A stretch of 64,000 nucleotides of DNA from a virus, in IMG/VR virus record IMGVR_UViG_3300017758_000003, positions 1 through 64,000 of that record. One strand, given 5' to 3'. Of this stretch, positions 7,584 through 15,360 are shown piece by piece. The notes under the pieces are model-generated. The model was not told the origin of the DNA, searched no databases, and saw only the letters and a program-made list of their open reading frames with translations. The translations under genes and the position numbers were made by a program. Position 1 is the first letter of the stretch. Each line of letters begins with the position of its first letter.

Positions 7584-7994
7584 TTACCACCAGGAACTAT
7601 AATAAACATCATATCCCTTTCTAATGGCTATTAGTGCCTCTTCAACAAATCCAAGGTCTTCTTCTTTATATTCTTCAGATGAATCATCCCCAAAAAAGAA
7701 ACCACAGGTATCAGGAAGTTTACCCGTTTTAATATCCTCCTCAAGAGTTTCTAAATCCTCCCAAGTTAATTGGACATTTACACAATTAAACTCAGATGAC
7801 TCACCACCCTTTTCATAGTAAAGGTCACTCATCCATCCTTGGAGATGCGGGTGTTTCCTCCAATAGTGGAGTTCTTTCTTATCTGTCAGAACTTCGTGTT
7901 CTTGTGTTTCTTCGTTGTATTTCTCTGTTTGGAAATCAACAGGTTTTTTAATGAACCCCTTTTTTACTCTATATGCGAATTGGTCTAATCCCAT
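7584..7994 (-). CDS. conserved phage protein of the MGLDQ-A-Y type
   Basis: The protein has 136 residues. The start MGLDQFAYRVKKG, the middle LHYWRKHPHLQGWM and the end YDVYYSSWW are a fingerprint I know from many phage genomes (sometimes labelled phosphoglycerate kinase without good reason). No catalytic motif is visible. It follows two TGCCRATTA elements and lies next to the Api92-like gene, another acidic, Trp-rich protein. Confidence 0.65.
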   Translation of the reverse strand: MGLDQFAYRVKKGFIKKPVDFQTEKYNEETQEHEVLTDKKELHYWRKHPHLQGWMSDLYYEKGGESSEFNCVNVQLTWEDLETLEEDIKTGKLPDTCGFFFGDDSSEEYKEEDLGFVEEALIAIRKGYDVYYSSWW

Positions 7995-8074
7995 TGTTTT
8001 ATTTTTTATTGATTACTATATAACAAAGATAACCATTATATTGTAAACACCAAACTATAATGGTTATATTTTTA

Positions 8075-8171
8075 TGCCAATTACATTAAGGGAGGACTCA
8101 GGATCCTGATCTGATCACCTTGGGATTTACTATTTTATTCGGCATACTGTCGTACATGTGCCAATTAGATT
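8075..8171 (-). promoter_or_regulatory. two TGCCRATTA elements before the 7994 gene
   Basis: Copies lie at 8075-8087 (TGCCAATTACATT) and 8159-8171 (TGCCAATTAGATT). The first is followed by a CAGGATCCTGATC block. Both lie between the terminator at 8208-8240 and the 7584-7994 gene. Confidence 0.6.
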
Positions 8172-8207
8172 TGAACAGGTGATCGGCATGCATAATAAAT
8201 TGAGCAT

Positions 8208-8240
8208 AAAAAAAACCCCACTAACTAAAGTGAGGTCTTT
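8208..8240 (-). terminator. Rho-independent terminator
   Basis: On the minus strand a CCTCACT...AGTGGGG stem is followed by eight T. It lies just after the 8260-8787 gene. Confidence 0.75.
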
Positions 8241-8259
8241 ATTTGTTAATGAAGTTTTA

Positions 8260-8787
8260 TTAGGTGTGCATATCGACATAAACAACATACTTCTTATTCG
8301 TAGGGTCATCATTTTCTAATTGAGATATATGCATTTGAGTAACACCACATTCTCCTAATTCCCATTCATAGAAGTAGTCTTGTAATACATCAAACTCTCG
8401 ACCTCGTTTATCTAAACCAATTTTTACTGTTTCGATTTGAAACATATCTTCACAATATTTCTTGGCACTATACCAATCGAAAGGACTTTTATGTTTACCC
8501 TCACTACATTTGATAAAGTTATCTTTATGGTAGTCCTCGACTTTCATCCACCCAACAACTTGCCGATTAATATCCTCAACAGTGGTCCCTTCATGTGGAC
8601 ACCACCTCGAATTACCCCATTCTTTATTTTTGTCATACGTGGAATACACTTCGTTATCCTCACTAATACAACCACCAATAGTTCTCCAATTATTTTCAGT
8701 TCCCCATCCTGATATTTCCGTTTCAACAGCATCGCAAGCCTCTTGTGGGGAAGAGGCGTTTACGACACAAAAATGTAGGTTATGCAT
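8260..8787 (-). CDS. conserved phage hypothetical protein
   Basis: The protein has 175 residues from ATG at 8787; the upstream in-frame codons lie inside the preceding gene. The N-terminus MHNLHFCVVNASSPQEACD and the GWGTENNWRTIGGC and DNEVY stretches are typical of a phage protein family without known function. Its start overlaps the end of the 8780-9262 gene by 8 bases, so the two are coupled. A TGCCRATTA copy lies within it at 8561-8573. Confidence 0.6.
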   Translation of the reverse strand: MHNLHFCVVNASSPQEACDAVETEISGWGTENNWRTIGGCISEDNEVYSTYDKNKEWGNSRWCPHEGTTVEDINRQVVGWMKVEDYHKDNFIKCSEGKHKSPFDWYSAKKYCEDMFQIETVKIGLDKRGREFDVLQDYFYEWELGECGVTQMHISQLENDDPTNKKYVVYVDMHT

Positions 8788-9262
8788 AATCTTTAGTTTT
8801 AGAGTATTCAATTCCTTCTTCTCCAAACAATTCAACTTTTAAAGCTTGTCGTTGTTCGTCGTAGTCCGAATGATTTTGTGATTTCCATTCTTCATAAAAA
8901 TTCTCTTTCCACCAACTATCCTCACACAATACCCGTATTACATCATAAGATATGTCTTTGTAATTTTCTTCGGCATATCCGTAAAGGTTTTGTTTGTGAT
9001 TTCTCTTTGGTACGAACTTACCCTCATCTGCATAATCCCCACTAACTACGATATTATCTCCTGCCCAAGAACCCACAAGTGGATTATCACTTCTCAAATC
9101 TCCACCCCCACGATTATTTCCATCGGCGAGTAGAATAGCAAGTCCTTGCATTATTGATTGTCTGTCTGATGAAAACTCCATCAACTTTGCACCACTACCA
9201 AATGCGTGTGGTGTCATTACTTCTCCTTTTGTGGTATTAACCACTTTATAATACTGTCCCAT
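8780..9262 (-). CDS. conserved phage protein of the MGQYYKVVN type
   Basis: The protein has 160 residues. The start MGQYYKVVNTTKGE, then PHAFGSGAKLMEF, GGGDL and VGSWAGDNIVVSGDYAD are a recognisable conserved phage pattern. Function is unknown. It is the middle gene of a three-gene unit with 9265-9537 and 8260-8787. Confidence 0.6.
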   Translation of the reverse strand: MGQYYKVVNTTKGEVMTPHAFGSGAKLMEFSSDRQSIMQGLAILLADGNNRGGGDLRSDNPLVGSWAGDNIVVSGDYADEGKFVPKRNHKQNLYGYAEENYKDISYDVIRVLCEDSWWKENFYEEWKSQNHSDYDEQRQALKVELFGEEGIEYSKTKDYA

Positions 9263-9264
9263 AA

Positions 9265-9537
9265 TTAAAATGTTATTTTAGTTGATACTTCATTAACAAC
9301 AGAGTACGACGACTTATTAATAGTCTCCTTTATTCTGTTAGAAAATTCCTCTCTTGTTTCTTCTTCGTGAACTTTGTCGATAGGTAGACTAATACCTAAA
9401 TTAGATATTGCAAATGGTGTTCCACTCGAAGAGTGTCCCCCAAATAACGAATACCTAATTGAACCTTCACTTAACCTACAAACTAATGTTTTAGGATTTC
9501 CGTAGACATCTTTAAGATGTAAATGTGATAACTTCAT
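9265..9537 (-). CDS. hypothetical protein
   Basis: The protein has 90 residues from ATG at 9537 (MKLSHLHLKDVYG); upstream in-frame codons are AT-rich leader. It looks beta-rich in the first half (TLVCRLSEGSIRYSLFGG) with a charged helix in the second. No family is recognised. It heads the unit that follows the element at 9619. Confidence 0.5.
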   Translation of the reverse strand: MKLSHLHLKDVYGNPKTLVCRLSEGSIRYSLFGGHSSSGTPFAISNLGISLPIDKVHEEETREEFSNRIKETINKSSYSVVNEVSTKITF

Positions 9538-9618
9538 GATTATTATTTTTAAATGATTACTAATACCCAAATATAATACTTTTTTCTTTATACACCAAAA
9601 CAATCTATCTTTTTTCTC

Positions 9619-9631
9619 TGCCGAATAGATT
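9619..9631 (-). promoter_or_regulatory. TGCCRATTA element (variant)
   Basis: TGCCGAATAGATT lies between the 9640 gene and the 9537 start, with an 81-base AT-rich leader. Confidence 0.45.
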
Positions 9632-9639
9632 AATGGCAG

Positions 9640-10026
9640 TTAAGATCCCCATGTAGAAACTAAAGGATGTTCTTTTACTTTCCAATCATTACCATTAATT
9701 GTTATGGTAAATTTGTATTGTTCACTATGACCACCGATATAACTATAATCAAACCAAACATTAATTTTATTATCCCCACAAGTTACCCCTAAGTTAGTTT
9801 GAACTTCATCATTGATGAAAGGTTTCATACTATCTATATCCCAAACGAAATCAGTAATCTCATCAATCATTTCTTCTTCTTCACTTGATACCTTTACACC
9901 ATTCCACCAAAAGAGTTCTAAATCTTCAATCTCTTCATTCATAACCATACAATTGAATTCAACTCTTTTCATATTAGTGGACATACTTTTATTCAATCCA
10001 CCTGACTTTGACTTATTATTTTTCAT
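9640..10026 (-). CDS. hypothetical protein
   Basis: The protein has 128 residues. After a basic start (MKNNKSKSGGLNK) it is beta-rich and acidic (EEIEDLELFWWNG, INVWFDYSYIGG, YKFTITING). An internal Met at residue 15 or 19 could be the true start. No family is recognised. It lies directly after the element pair at 10071-10161. Confidence 0.5.
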   Translation of the reverse strand: MKNNKSKSGGLNKSMSTNMKRVEFNCMVMNEEIEDLELFWWNGVKVSSEEEEMIDEITDFVWDIDSMKPFINDEVQTNLGVTCGDNKINVWFDYSYIGGHSEQYKFTITINGNDWKVKEHPLVSTWGS

Positions 10027-10070
10027 ACATCTAATATAACACTATTTTCTTTATACCACAACTAGTTATC

Positions 10071-10161
10071 TGCCAACTATAATTCGTAACAGCGAAGAGT
10101 AAGAGCAACTGATCCAGCGCACTGAGCTCGCAGATATTAATTGGCACGTGCCAAATAGAAT
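10071..10161. promoter_or_regulatory. paired TGCCRATTA module with palindromic junction
   Basis: A forward copy TGCCAACTATAAT (10071-10083) and a reverse copy ending in ATTAATTGGCA (to 10146) bound a 76-base module. The reverse copy abuts another forward copy at 10149-10161, giving a back-to-back palindrome TTGGCACGTGCCAA at 10141-10154. The module precedes the 10026 gene. Confidence 0.55.
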
Positions 10162-10200
10162 TCACAGTGCATGATGACTATAGTCATCATTTTAGAGCAT

Positions 10201-10227
10201 AAAAAAAGGGAATACTTTCGTACTCCC
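10201..10227 (-). terminator. Rho-independent terminator
   Basis: On the minus strand a GGGAGTA...TATTCCC stem is followed by seven T, 27 bases after the 10255-11034 gene. Confidence 0.7.
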
Positions 10228-10254
10228 AAATTCATATCAGATATTAGTTTGAGT

Positions 10255-11034
10255 TTACACCCGAATGAATATCTTTTTGTCAGTTCTACGTTTGAAGTTA
10301 TAGATGTCTTCAATCATACGAGAATAACTTGCCTTATCTCCACATAACTTAAAGTAGTGTGGTACTATCTCGGCTTTCTTCATAAATTCACTCATTACAA
10401 ATGACCCCTCTTTATTTTTAAAGTTTGACTTGGAATCTTCAACAGTTGAATACTTGTTAAGAACACTTAACATAGTTCTTACAAAAACTGTTCTGTAATA
10501 AATCTTAGGAGCGAACGGTTCGAGGGATAAAATGAAGTCGGCATACATTCTTGCCTTATCCATAGACCCCGCTTTAAATCTTCCCTCACTAAAGACTTCT
10601 TTCTTCATACCACTAGCAAGACCTCCCTTTAAGAATATACAACTATCAGTCAAACTAAATATTGGATACTCTTTTCTGAACTCCATAAGTTTAACATAGT
10701 TTTTATTCCCTTTACTTACGTAATGTGAAAGGTAGTCATTCTTAGACCAATTTTTCATAGTCTTATTAATTGACATCATTTCATCTTCTCCGTACTTGTT
10801 CGCAGTTATAAAGTATAGACCTTTCCCTGCGATCTTAGCCGCCTCGAATCTATGTTGTCCGTCGATAATCTGTTTTTTACGATTAACAATAATAGGAACT
10901 TTTAATAATCCCTCGTCTTCCATAGATTTTGCAATCTCCTTAATTCGAGCTTTAGACTTAACTCGATTGTGGTCCATTGGTTTGAACATTTCTAGGTTTG
11001 TGGTGTAATACACCGTGTCATTTTGATATCTCAT
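10255..11034 (-). CDS. ParB-like nuclease-domain protein
   Basis: The protein has 259 residues. Residues 25-75 carry the ParB/Srx-like fold: IKEIAKSMEDEGLLKVPIIV, then KQIIDGQHRFEAAK with the DGQHR motif that binds nucleotide in ParB-type proteins. The rest is helical and basic (ending FKRRTDKKIFIRV) and does not look like a standard ParB HTH, so chromosome partition is unlikely. Phage ParB-domain proteins include DNA-binding regulators and nucleases. It is the only gene of its transcription unit, with an element 105 bases upstream and a terminator after it. Confidence 0.65.
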   Translation of the reverse strand: MRYQNDTVYYTTNLEMFKPMDHNRVKSKARIKEIAKSMEDEGLLKVPIIVNRKKQIIDGQHRFEAAKIAGKGLYFITANKYGEDEMMSINKTMKNWSKNDYLSHYVSKGNKNYVKLMEFRKEYPIFSLTDSCIFLKGGLASGMKKEVFSEGRFKAGSMDKARMYADFILSLEPFAPKIYYRTVFVRTMLSVLNKYSTVEDSKSNFKNKEGSFVMSEFMKKAEIVPHYFKLCGDKASYSRMIEDIYNFKRRTDKKIFIRV

Positions 11035-11138
11035 AAATCATTATCTTTTTTAGGTGAAACATTAACTAATATCATAGACAAATATAACACTAATAATGTA
11101 ATACACCAAATAAATTCGTATTACATTAGTTAAATGTG

Positions 11139-11151
11139 TGCCAATTAAATT
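11139..11151 (-). promoter_or_regulatory. TGCCRATTA element before the ParB-like gene
   Basis: TGCCAATTAAATT is followed on the plus strand by GACCAGTCCTGAACCC. It sits between a terminator (11191-11220) and the ATG at 11034. Confidence 0.6.
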
Positions 11152-11190
11152 TGACCAGTCCTGAACCCAGTTCCAGTCCAGCTTAGAAAG

Positions 11191-11220
11191 AGAAAACCCC
11201 CATCATTTCTGATGAGGGTA
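11191..11220 (-). terminator. Rho-independent terminator
   Basis: On the minus strand a CCCTCATCA...TGATGGGGG stem is followed by TTTT, 83 bases after the 11303 gene. Confidence 0.7.
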
Positions 11221-11302
11221 TTTCATAGTAATCACTGTAAACATTTATTGTCATGAAGATTTACAGACTACAAATGTACTGTGTAATTTTTTCATATCCT
11301 AA

Positions 11303-11509
11303 TTATAGGGTAACATTAACTGACGCGGTAAAGTTGTGGCTTTGCATTATTTCGCGGGATACCACCGAATGAATGGTACTTGCGACTTTTTTATATTCAT
11401 CTATTGACCAAGACGTACTTGGTGTTTTTAAATGAATCTGACCATCTTTAACCGTAAACCGAACTCTTATACTTTTCTTACTCACTTTGCTTAATAACTG
11501 ACTGAACAT
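11303..11509 (-). CDS. small hypothetical protein
   Basis: The protein has 68 residues with two or three strands (KSIRVRFTVKDGQIHLKTP) and one helix. Its start overlaps the end of the DUF1737-like gene, so it is likely translated with it. No family is recognised. Confidence 0.5.
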   Translation of the reverse strand: MFSQLLSKVSKKSIRVRFTVKDGQIHLKTPSTSWSIDEYKKVASTIHSVVSREIMQSHNFTASVNVTL

Positions 11510-11678
11510 ATTCTAATTTATTTATGGTGTCTACATGTTGTGAACCACGAAAACGGTTTTGTTGGTGTATCACATTGACGTGTACACCTCCACTTGGTGT
11601 GAACCCTTCCTTGATTAACGTGTTTACTTTGGTTTGTAAACCTTCGGGTGATGATGAATATACTACTTTATATTCCAT
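11478..11678 (-). CDS. DUF1737-like protein
   Basis: The protein has 66 residues: MEYKVVYSSSPEGLQTKVNTLIKEGFTPSGG fits the DUF1737 pattern (EYKVV, then a helix with VN-x-x-I-x-EG and a GG turn). These small alpha/beta proteins are common in bacteria and phages and have no known role. It is first in a two-gene unit after the cluster of elements at 11781-12063. Confidence 0.6.
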   Translation of the reverse strand: MEYKVVYSSSPEGLQTKVNTLIKEGFTPSGGVHVNVIHQQNRFRGSQHVDTINKLEYVQSVIKQSE

Positions 11679-11780
11679 TTTAAATGTTTTATTAATGATT
11701 ACTTCTTCAAATATATAAAAAATAATTGATTATATCAAGTCTTTCTGTAAAAAAATTTGTGATCTGGACCGTCCCAGGTC

Positions 11781-12063
11781 AATTTTATTTGGCAACAGTG
11801 CCAATTAGAATGTGAGATGGAGACTGAACCGTCGGGTGTGGACTAATAAAACCGAAAGAAAATGTGCCGATTACATTACTTGATACCAATTCACCTTCAG
11901 AAAAAAATCAAAAAAAGTTTGGAACATCAGAAAAAAGTTCGTGAATTGGATACCCATTCTAAAATCTAATTGGCAGACAATCGACTCTATACCTGGAGAA
12001 GAAGGATTCGTTTCGACGTGCACATCTATACATTTTAGTTGGCGGGATCATGCCAATTAGATT
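11781..12063. promoter_or_regulatory. cluster of TGCCRATTA elements in both orientations
   Basis: Forward copies lie at 11799-11811, 11865-11877 and 12051-12063. Reverse copies end at 11794, 11975 and about 12043. The pair 11865/11975 encloses a 111-base module with an inner stem ACCAATTCAC / GTGAATTGG. No gene lies between 11719 and 12187. The cluster heads the 11678-11303 unit and follows the terminator at 12113-12138. Confidence 0.6.
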
Positions 12064-12112
12064 TAAGCCAGGCAGCTGTCATAAAAGTTGACCACCTATT
12101 TCTATAAAACAA

Positions 12113-12138
12113 GAAAACCCCCACAAAAAGTGGGGGTC
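12113..12138 (-). terminator. Rho-independent terminator
   Basis: On the minus strand a CCCCCAC/GTGGGGG type stem with a short A/T loop is followed by TTTTC. It ends the six-gene unit 13942-12188. Confidence 0.75.
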
Positions 12139-12187
12139 TCACAGACTAACCAAAACAATGTGTCACTTAAGACACTCACACAACAAA

Positions 12188-12511
12188 CTAAATTTCTACC
12201 ATATTACTAAAGTCTCTATGGATATCAATTGGAACTTCATAGGTCTTACCATTCTTTGGATGTTTCCAAACTTCGGTTTCCCCACAATATTTTTCTTCTA
12301 AAAATTCTAAACCTAATGGGTTACTTTCTTCATACATCTTACGTATTACATTTTCAAAGTTTACCATCTTTTGTTTTATTTTCTTACCTGCAAAGTCTTT
12401 ATACTTAAATTCAACTTTGTATTTCTTCTCGAACTCTTGTACACAAGATGCATTATAGTTACTTGAATATACTTGAGTGAATACTTCCACCATTTCGTTA
12501 GTCCATTCCAT
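12188..12511 (-). CDS. hypothetical protein
   Basis: The protein has 107 residues, helical in the first two thirds (MEWTNEMVEVFTQVYSS, FENVIRKMYEE), with a C-terminal strand pair (VWKHPKNGKTYEVPIDIH). No family is recognised. It is the last gene of a six-gene minus-strand unit and lies 2 bases from its neighbour. Confidence 0.55.
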   Translation of the reverse strand: MEWTNEMVEVFTQVYSSNYNASCVQEFEKKYKVEFKYKDFAGKKIKQKMVNFENVIRKMYEESNPLGLEFLEEKYCGETEVWKHPKNGKTYEVPIDIHRDFSNMVEI

Positions 12512-12513
12512 AA

Positions 12514-12747
12514 TTAATCAGTTACATATATTACATCCGATGTCTTTTCATCTTGGTAGTACATCGACCCACCATCATTTCCTTCATCATCTGATTGAGG
12601 AATTAAAATTGTTCCATCAGTAAATTCTATTACTACGGGTCTCTTATACCACATAAGGTTTTCCATATCCTTATCTCCCAACCACTTTACTGATTTAATC
12701 GTTTTACCTTTTAGGTACTTGTTGAATTGTTTTAAATGTTTGTCCAT
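12514..12747 (-). CDS. small conserved-phage-type protein
   Basis: The protein has 77 residues. The pattern LKGKTIKSVKWLGDKDMENLMWYKRPVVIEF then DGTILIPQSDDEGNDGG matches a small beta-rich protein I recall from many phages (a GK-x-I start, then F-x-DGT and a D-x-EGNDGG signature). Function is unknown. Confidence 0.55.
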   Translation of the reverse strand: MDKHLKQFNKYLKGKTIKSVKWLGDKDMENLMWYKRPVVIEFTDGTILIPQSDDEGNDGGSMYYQDEKTSDVIYVTD

Positions 12748-12805
12748 TACAATATTTTTAAATGATTACTTATTCAAAGATATAAAACTTTTTCTATTAT
12801 ACAAG

Positions 12806-13000
12806 TTAATATTCATCTTTTTTCCTGCCGTTTAAAATCGAGGATACCTTCTTGAGTTTCTCTTTGAATTCTTCTACCATACATTCTTCATCAACAACTA
12901 CCTTATCCTCATCATCATAGAAGTAGTACACTGGAATACTTATAAAATTCTTATCACTGGTTGACCTACTGGTCAAATAATTATCTTCGTTGTTTATCAT
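12806..13000 (-). CDS. small acidic hypothetical protein
   Basis: The protein has 64 residues with an acidic centre (YYFYDDEDKVVVDEECMVEEF) and a basic end. It overlaps the phosphoesterase gene by 4 bases (ATGA), so the two are translationally coupled. A TGCCRATTA-like sequence at 12836-12848 is read in frame as ILNGR. No function is recognised. Confidence 0.5.
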   Translation of the reverse strand: MINNEDNYLTSRSTSDKNFISIPVYYFYDDEDKVVVDEECMVEEFKEKLKKVSSILNGRKKDEY

Positions 13001-13386
13001 AATTCTTTTATTGCTTGCCCATTAAAATATCCACATGTCACGGGGATCTTTCGTGGGTTGGATATGAAGTATGTAATACACCACCAAAACTTTTCTAATT
13101 GTGTATTACATTCAAAGGGCTTTACTCCCTCTGCAGTTGATAACGTAATATGTGGGAATTTATTAGACGAATCTCCACCTTTAACTAATAGACAATCTAC
13201 TTTCTCATCAGTATATCTTCCGATAACTTCAAGCTTAAGTTTCTTACCAATCTTTAAATCGTCTATGTCTTTGGGACGGAAGTCGATCGTTTGGTGATGG
13301 TAAAAGTGATTGGCATGTTTCGGTGGGAAGAGTTTTTTCAAACTCTCAACCTCATCTACAAAATATCCACTATAAATTACATTCAT
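12997..13386 (-). CDS. 2H phosphoesterase-like protein
   Basis: The protein has 129 residues with two HxT motifs in hydrophobic strands, HQTIDF (H31, T33) and PHITLS (H79, T81). This is the signature of the 2H phosphoesterase superfamily, which acts on cyclic phosphates or 2'-5' bonds in RNA and cyclic oligonucleotides. The start IYSGYFVDEVES and the stretch GVKPFEC are typical of phage members linked to RNA repair. Some phage 2H enzymes (Acb1 of T4) degrade cyclic-nucleotide alarm signals of CBASS immunity. Which substrate applies here cannot be told from sequence. The motif spacing (48 residues) is shorter than in LigT or Acb1. Confidence 0.6.
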   Translation of the reverse strand: MNVIYSGYFVDEVESLKKLFPPKHANHFYHHQTIDFRPKDIDDLKIGKKLKLEVIGRYTDEKVDCLLVKGGDSSNKFPHITLSTAEGVKPFECNTQLEKFWWCITYFISNPRKIPVTCGYFNGQAIKEL

Positions 13387-13397
13387 TGTATTACATT

Positions 13398-13628
13398 TTA
13401 TCTAAGGAGTGTAACAACACTTCCAAATTCAAATTCAAACTCACTAACTAAATGTTCGTAGTCTCCTGATGTCATACGTTTAATCATCTTATCGATGTTA
13501 CTTGGTGACATTCCGATTTCTCTACCTAAACGTTTTGCGGTGCCCATTAAAAAGTAGGCATTCCCGTCAGGTCCTGTTAAATCGATTTCAATTCCCCTTG
13601 TGGGCATTTCTGATTTTAACTTTATCAT
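13398..13628 (-). CDS. conserved phage protein of the RGIEIDLTGPDGNA type
   Basis: The protein has 76 residues. PTRGIEIDLTGPDGNAYFLMGTAKRLGREIG followed by a helix and SGDYEHLVSEFE matches a small family found in many phages. Function is unknown. It overlaps the upstream gene by one base and belongs to the six-gene unit. Confidence 0.6.
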   Translation of the reverse strand: MIKLKSEMPTRGIEIDLTGPDGNAYFLMGTAKRLGREIGMSPSNIDKMIKRMTSGDYEHLVSEFEFEFGSVVTLLR

Positions 13629-13942
13629 TATTTTTTATTTAAGTCGGTTAATTTAATCCATCCTTCCTTGATTCCTTTCCTGCATTGTTCAGTTCCCATT
13701 CCTAAGAATTCACCTCTATATTTAGAAGTAGTCCTTGAATAGTTCCAATAGTGCTCATCGAATACATACTTAGGTCTTCGTTCATTACCATTACCATATC
13801 TATCAAAAGACCTATAACAAATCTTCGTTCCATAAGATACGAACGTTTCCCCGTGGGGGTCCGACATAATACATTGATTGGCAGAAGGGTTACCACCTCG
13901 TGTGGTCATTGGTTTTACATTTACAAATTGAGATAATCTCAT
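13628..13942 (-). CDS. conserved phage protein (NQ-x-I / YSRTTSKYR type)
   Basis: The protein has 104 residues. The segments NPSANQCIMSDPHGETFVSYGTKIC and HYWNYSRTTSKYRGEFLGM, plus the end GWIKLTDLNK, follow a pattern I know from short phage proteins of unknown role. It is first in the unit that begins with the element at 14012. Confidence 0.6.
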   Translation of the reverse strand: MRLSQFVNVKPMTTRGGNPSANQCIMSDPHGETFVSYGTKICYRSFDRYGNGNERRPKYVFDEHYWNYSRTTSKYRGEFLGMGTEQCRKGIKEGWIKLTDLNKK

Positions 13943-14011
13943 AATTACTTTTTTTATTGATTACTAATATTCAAATATAACACTTTTTTCTTTATATACC
14001 AAATAAAAGTG

Positions 14012-14024
14012 TGCCGATCAAAAT
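14012..14024 (-). promoter_or_regulatory. TGCCRATTA element heading the 13942-12188 unit
   Basis: TGCCGATCAAAAT is followed by CCTTGATGGGCCCTGATTCC on the plus strand. The first ATG is 70 bases downstream. Confidence 0.6.
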
Positions 14025-14048
14025 CCTTGATGGGCCCTGATTCCTATC

Positions 14049-14276
14049 CTATGATAACATCTCGACATTTAATTCTTTTACGAGTTCCCTAACTTGTTCT
14101 TGGGTTAATTGAATATGTGCATGTGGTAATCCGTATTTGTCTACGTCGGGTTGAATATTAATTTGCACCATAACACCATTCTCTCCACCACTAAAGCGAG
14201 TTAATTTAATTTCTGATTCGTTGTAACCAAAATCCGTTTCCTTACGACCTTTGATTGTTTTTAGTTCTGTTGACAT
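14049..14276 (-). CDS. small hypothetical protein
   Basis: The protein has 75 residues: beta-rich with a C-terminal helix (LTQEQVRELVKELNVEML). The segment GVMVQINIQPDVDKYGLPHAHIQL suggests a small alpha/beta fold. No family is recognised. It is preceded by a long regulatory stretch with element copies at 14341-14549 and has no gene partner. Confidence 0.5.
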   Translation of the reverse strand: MSTELKTIKGRKETDFGYNESEIKLTRFSGGENGVMVQINIQPDVDKYGLPHAHIQLTQEQVRELVKELNVEMLS

Positions 14277-14340
14277 AATTTATATTTTGTATAAAGATAT
14301 GAAACTTTTTCTATTATACCAAATTTAAGTTATCTATGTT

Positions 14341-14549
14341 TGCCAATTACATTACTTGATACCCATTCCCGCGGAGGGTTCTTTACCAGGTGCAGCTGCA
14401 GTTTTTTAACTGGTGAAGTTGCATGGTCCTAGCAATGATTTTAATTGGCAAAAGATTTACTCTGATAATCAACAAGTTACGTTCCCTAATAGTATGGCAT
14501 GTTGTGCTAGGTGATCACAGCGCTGGTCCAGTATGGATTATAATTGGCA
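14341..14549. promoter_or_regulatory. TGCCRATTA module and extra reverse copy
   Basis: Forward copy 14341-14353 and reverse copy 14438-14450 bound a 110-base module that begins with the same 22 bases as the 11865 module, apart from one A/G change. Another reverse copy lies at 14537-14549. No ORF is present. The cluster is upstream of the 14276 gene. Confidence 0.55.
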
Positions 14550-14600
14550 CAAGATCGTACAGAAGACTGGCGAACATGTCTTCAAGAAACTTATCGGCAT

Positions 14601-14738
14601 AAAAAAACCCCCACCATTTCTGATAGGGGTTAATTTTCGTTTCACATAAATAGACCGATTAAACCTTTGGTTTAACCTATGAACAAATATATAACACTAT
14701 TATATAATAAACAAACTCTTTATAGTGTTATTTTATGT
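14601..14738 (-). ncRNA. candidate small RNA between an element and a terminator
   Basis: On the minus strand a TGCCRATTA element (14738-14750) is followed about 100 bases later by a terminator (14601-14630: CCCCTATCAGAAATGGTGGGGG then seven T). No ORF of useful size lies between. The interval can form a perfect 10-base stem, ATAACACTAT (14691-14700) with ATAGTGTTAT (14722-14731), and a second stem at 14657-14677 with a three-base loop. Promoter, structured body and terminator together look like a small-RNA gene. Confidence 0.5.
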
Positions 14739-14795
14739 GCCGATTAATATCTGACCTGAGACACGGGTGATGAAACGAACGAGAAGTTCGTATAA

Positions 14796-14826
14796 TAAAA
14801 AAACCCACTCTGTGAGAAGTGAGTTT
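14796..14826 (-). terminator. Rho-independent terminator
   Basis: On the minus strand an AACTCAC...AGTGGGTT type stem is followed by a run of T. It ends the 14854-15093 unit. Confidence 0.7.
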
Positions 14827-14853
14827 TATTTGGTCTACTTATGTTCGATATTA

Positions 14854-15093
14854 TCAACTTGCAATTAACGAATATCTATTCATACTTTCTAATTCGACAT
14901 CATATCCAAAACCAATTCGGTTTGTAATACGTTGTCCAAGTCCTCGAGTACATTGAATTTCTTCTAATGGTGTACCAAGATGTTTTTTAACGAATTTATT
15001 TAAATTGTTTACGTTGAAGTGATGTTTACATCTACTATTATCAACGATAGTAAGGGTGTACCCCCTACGAGTTTTTGTTAGGTAACCTTTCAT
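14854..15093 (-). CDS. small basic hypothetical protein
   Basis: The protein has 79 residues, basic, with an N-terminal beta hairpin (KGYLTKTRRGYTLTIVD) and a helix (NNLNKFVKKHLG). No family is recognised. It is a single-gene unit between an element at 15241 and the terminator at 14796-14826. Confidence 0.5.
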   Translation of the reverse strand: MKGYLTKTRRGYTLTIVDNSRCKHHFNVNNLNKFVKKHLGTPLEEIQCTRGLGQRITNRIGFGYDVELESMNRYSLIAS

Positions 15094-15240
15094 GACATTT
15101 TATTTTAGTGATTAACATACCACCAATGTAATACATTCTTTTTATATAACCAAATTAATGTGATACTTTTTTATTAACAAAGTTATTAGAGTCTAATTTA
15201 TCTTCCCCTGCAGGTCCTAGATATTCTATTCGGCAGATCC

Positions 15241-15253
15241 TGCCAATTAGTTT
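15241..15253 (-). promoter_or_regulatory. TGCCRATTA element before the 15093 gene
   Basis: TGCCAATTAGTTT lies 148 bases upstream of the next ATG, right after the terminator at 15301-15328. A short AT-rich leader follows. Confidence 0.45.
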
Positions 15254-15300
15254 GAAGTTATTTTTATTTAAGTTTATTTTATTTTTTATTTTTCGAGTAT

Positions 15301-15328
15301 AAAAAAACCCCTCTCTTTCGAGGGGGGT
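15301..15328 (-). terminator. Rho-independent terminator
   Basis: On the minus strand a CCCCTCGAAAGAGAGGGG stem-loop is followed by seven T. It ends the 15361-15837 unit. Confidence 0.75.
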
Positions 15329-15360
15329 AATTAACAAGTAACAGAAAAGTTTGAAAACTA

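Noticed and set aside
15155-15337. A 60-residue minus-strand ORF
   Set aside because: It spans a terminator and a TGCCRATTA element, has low-complexity Asn/Lys composition and no start context, so it is probably chance reading.
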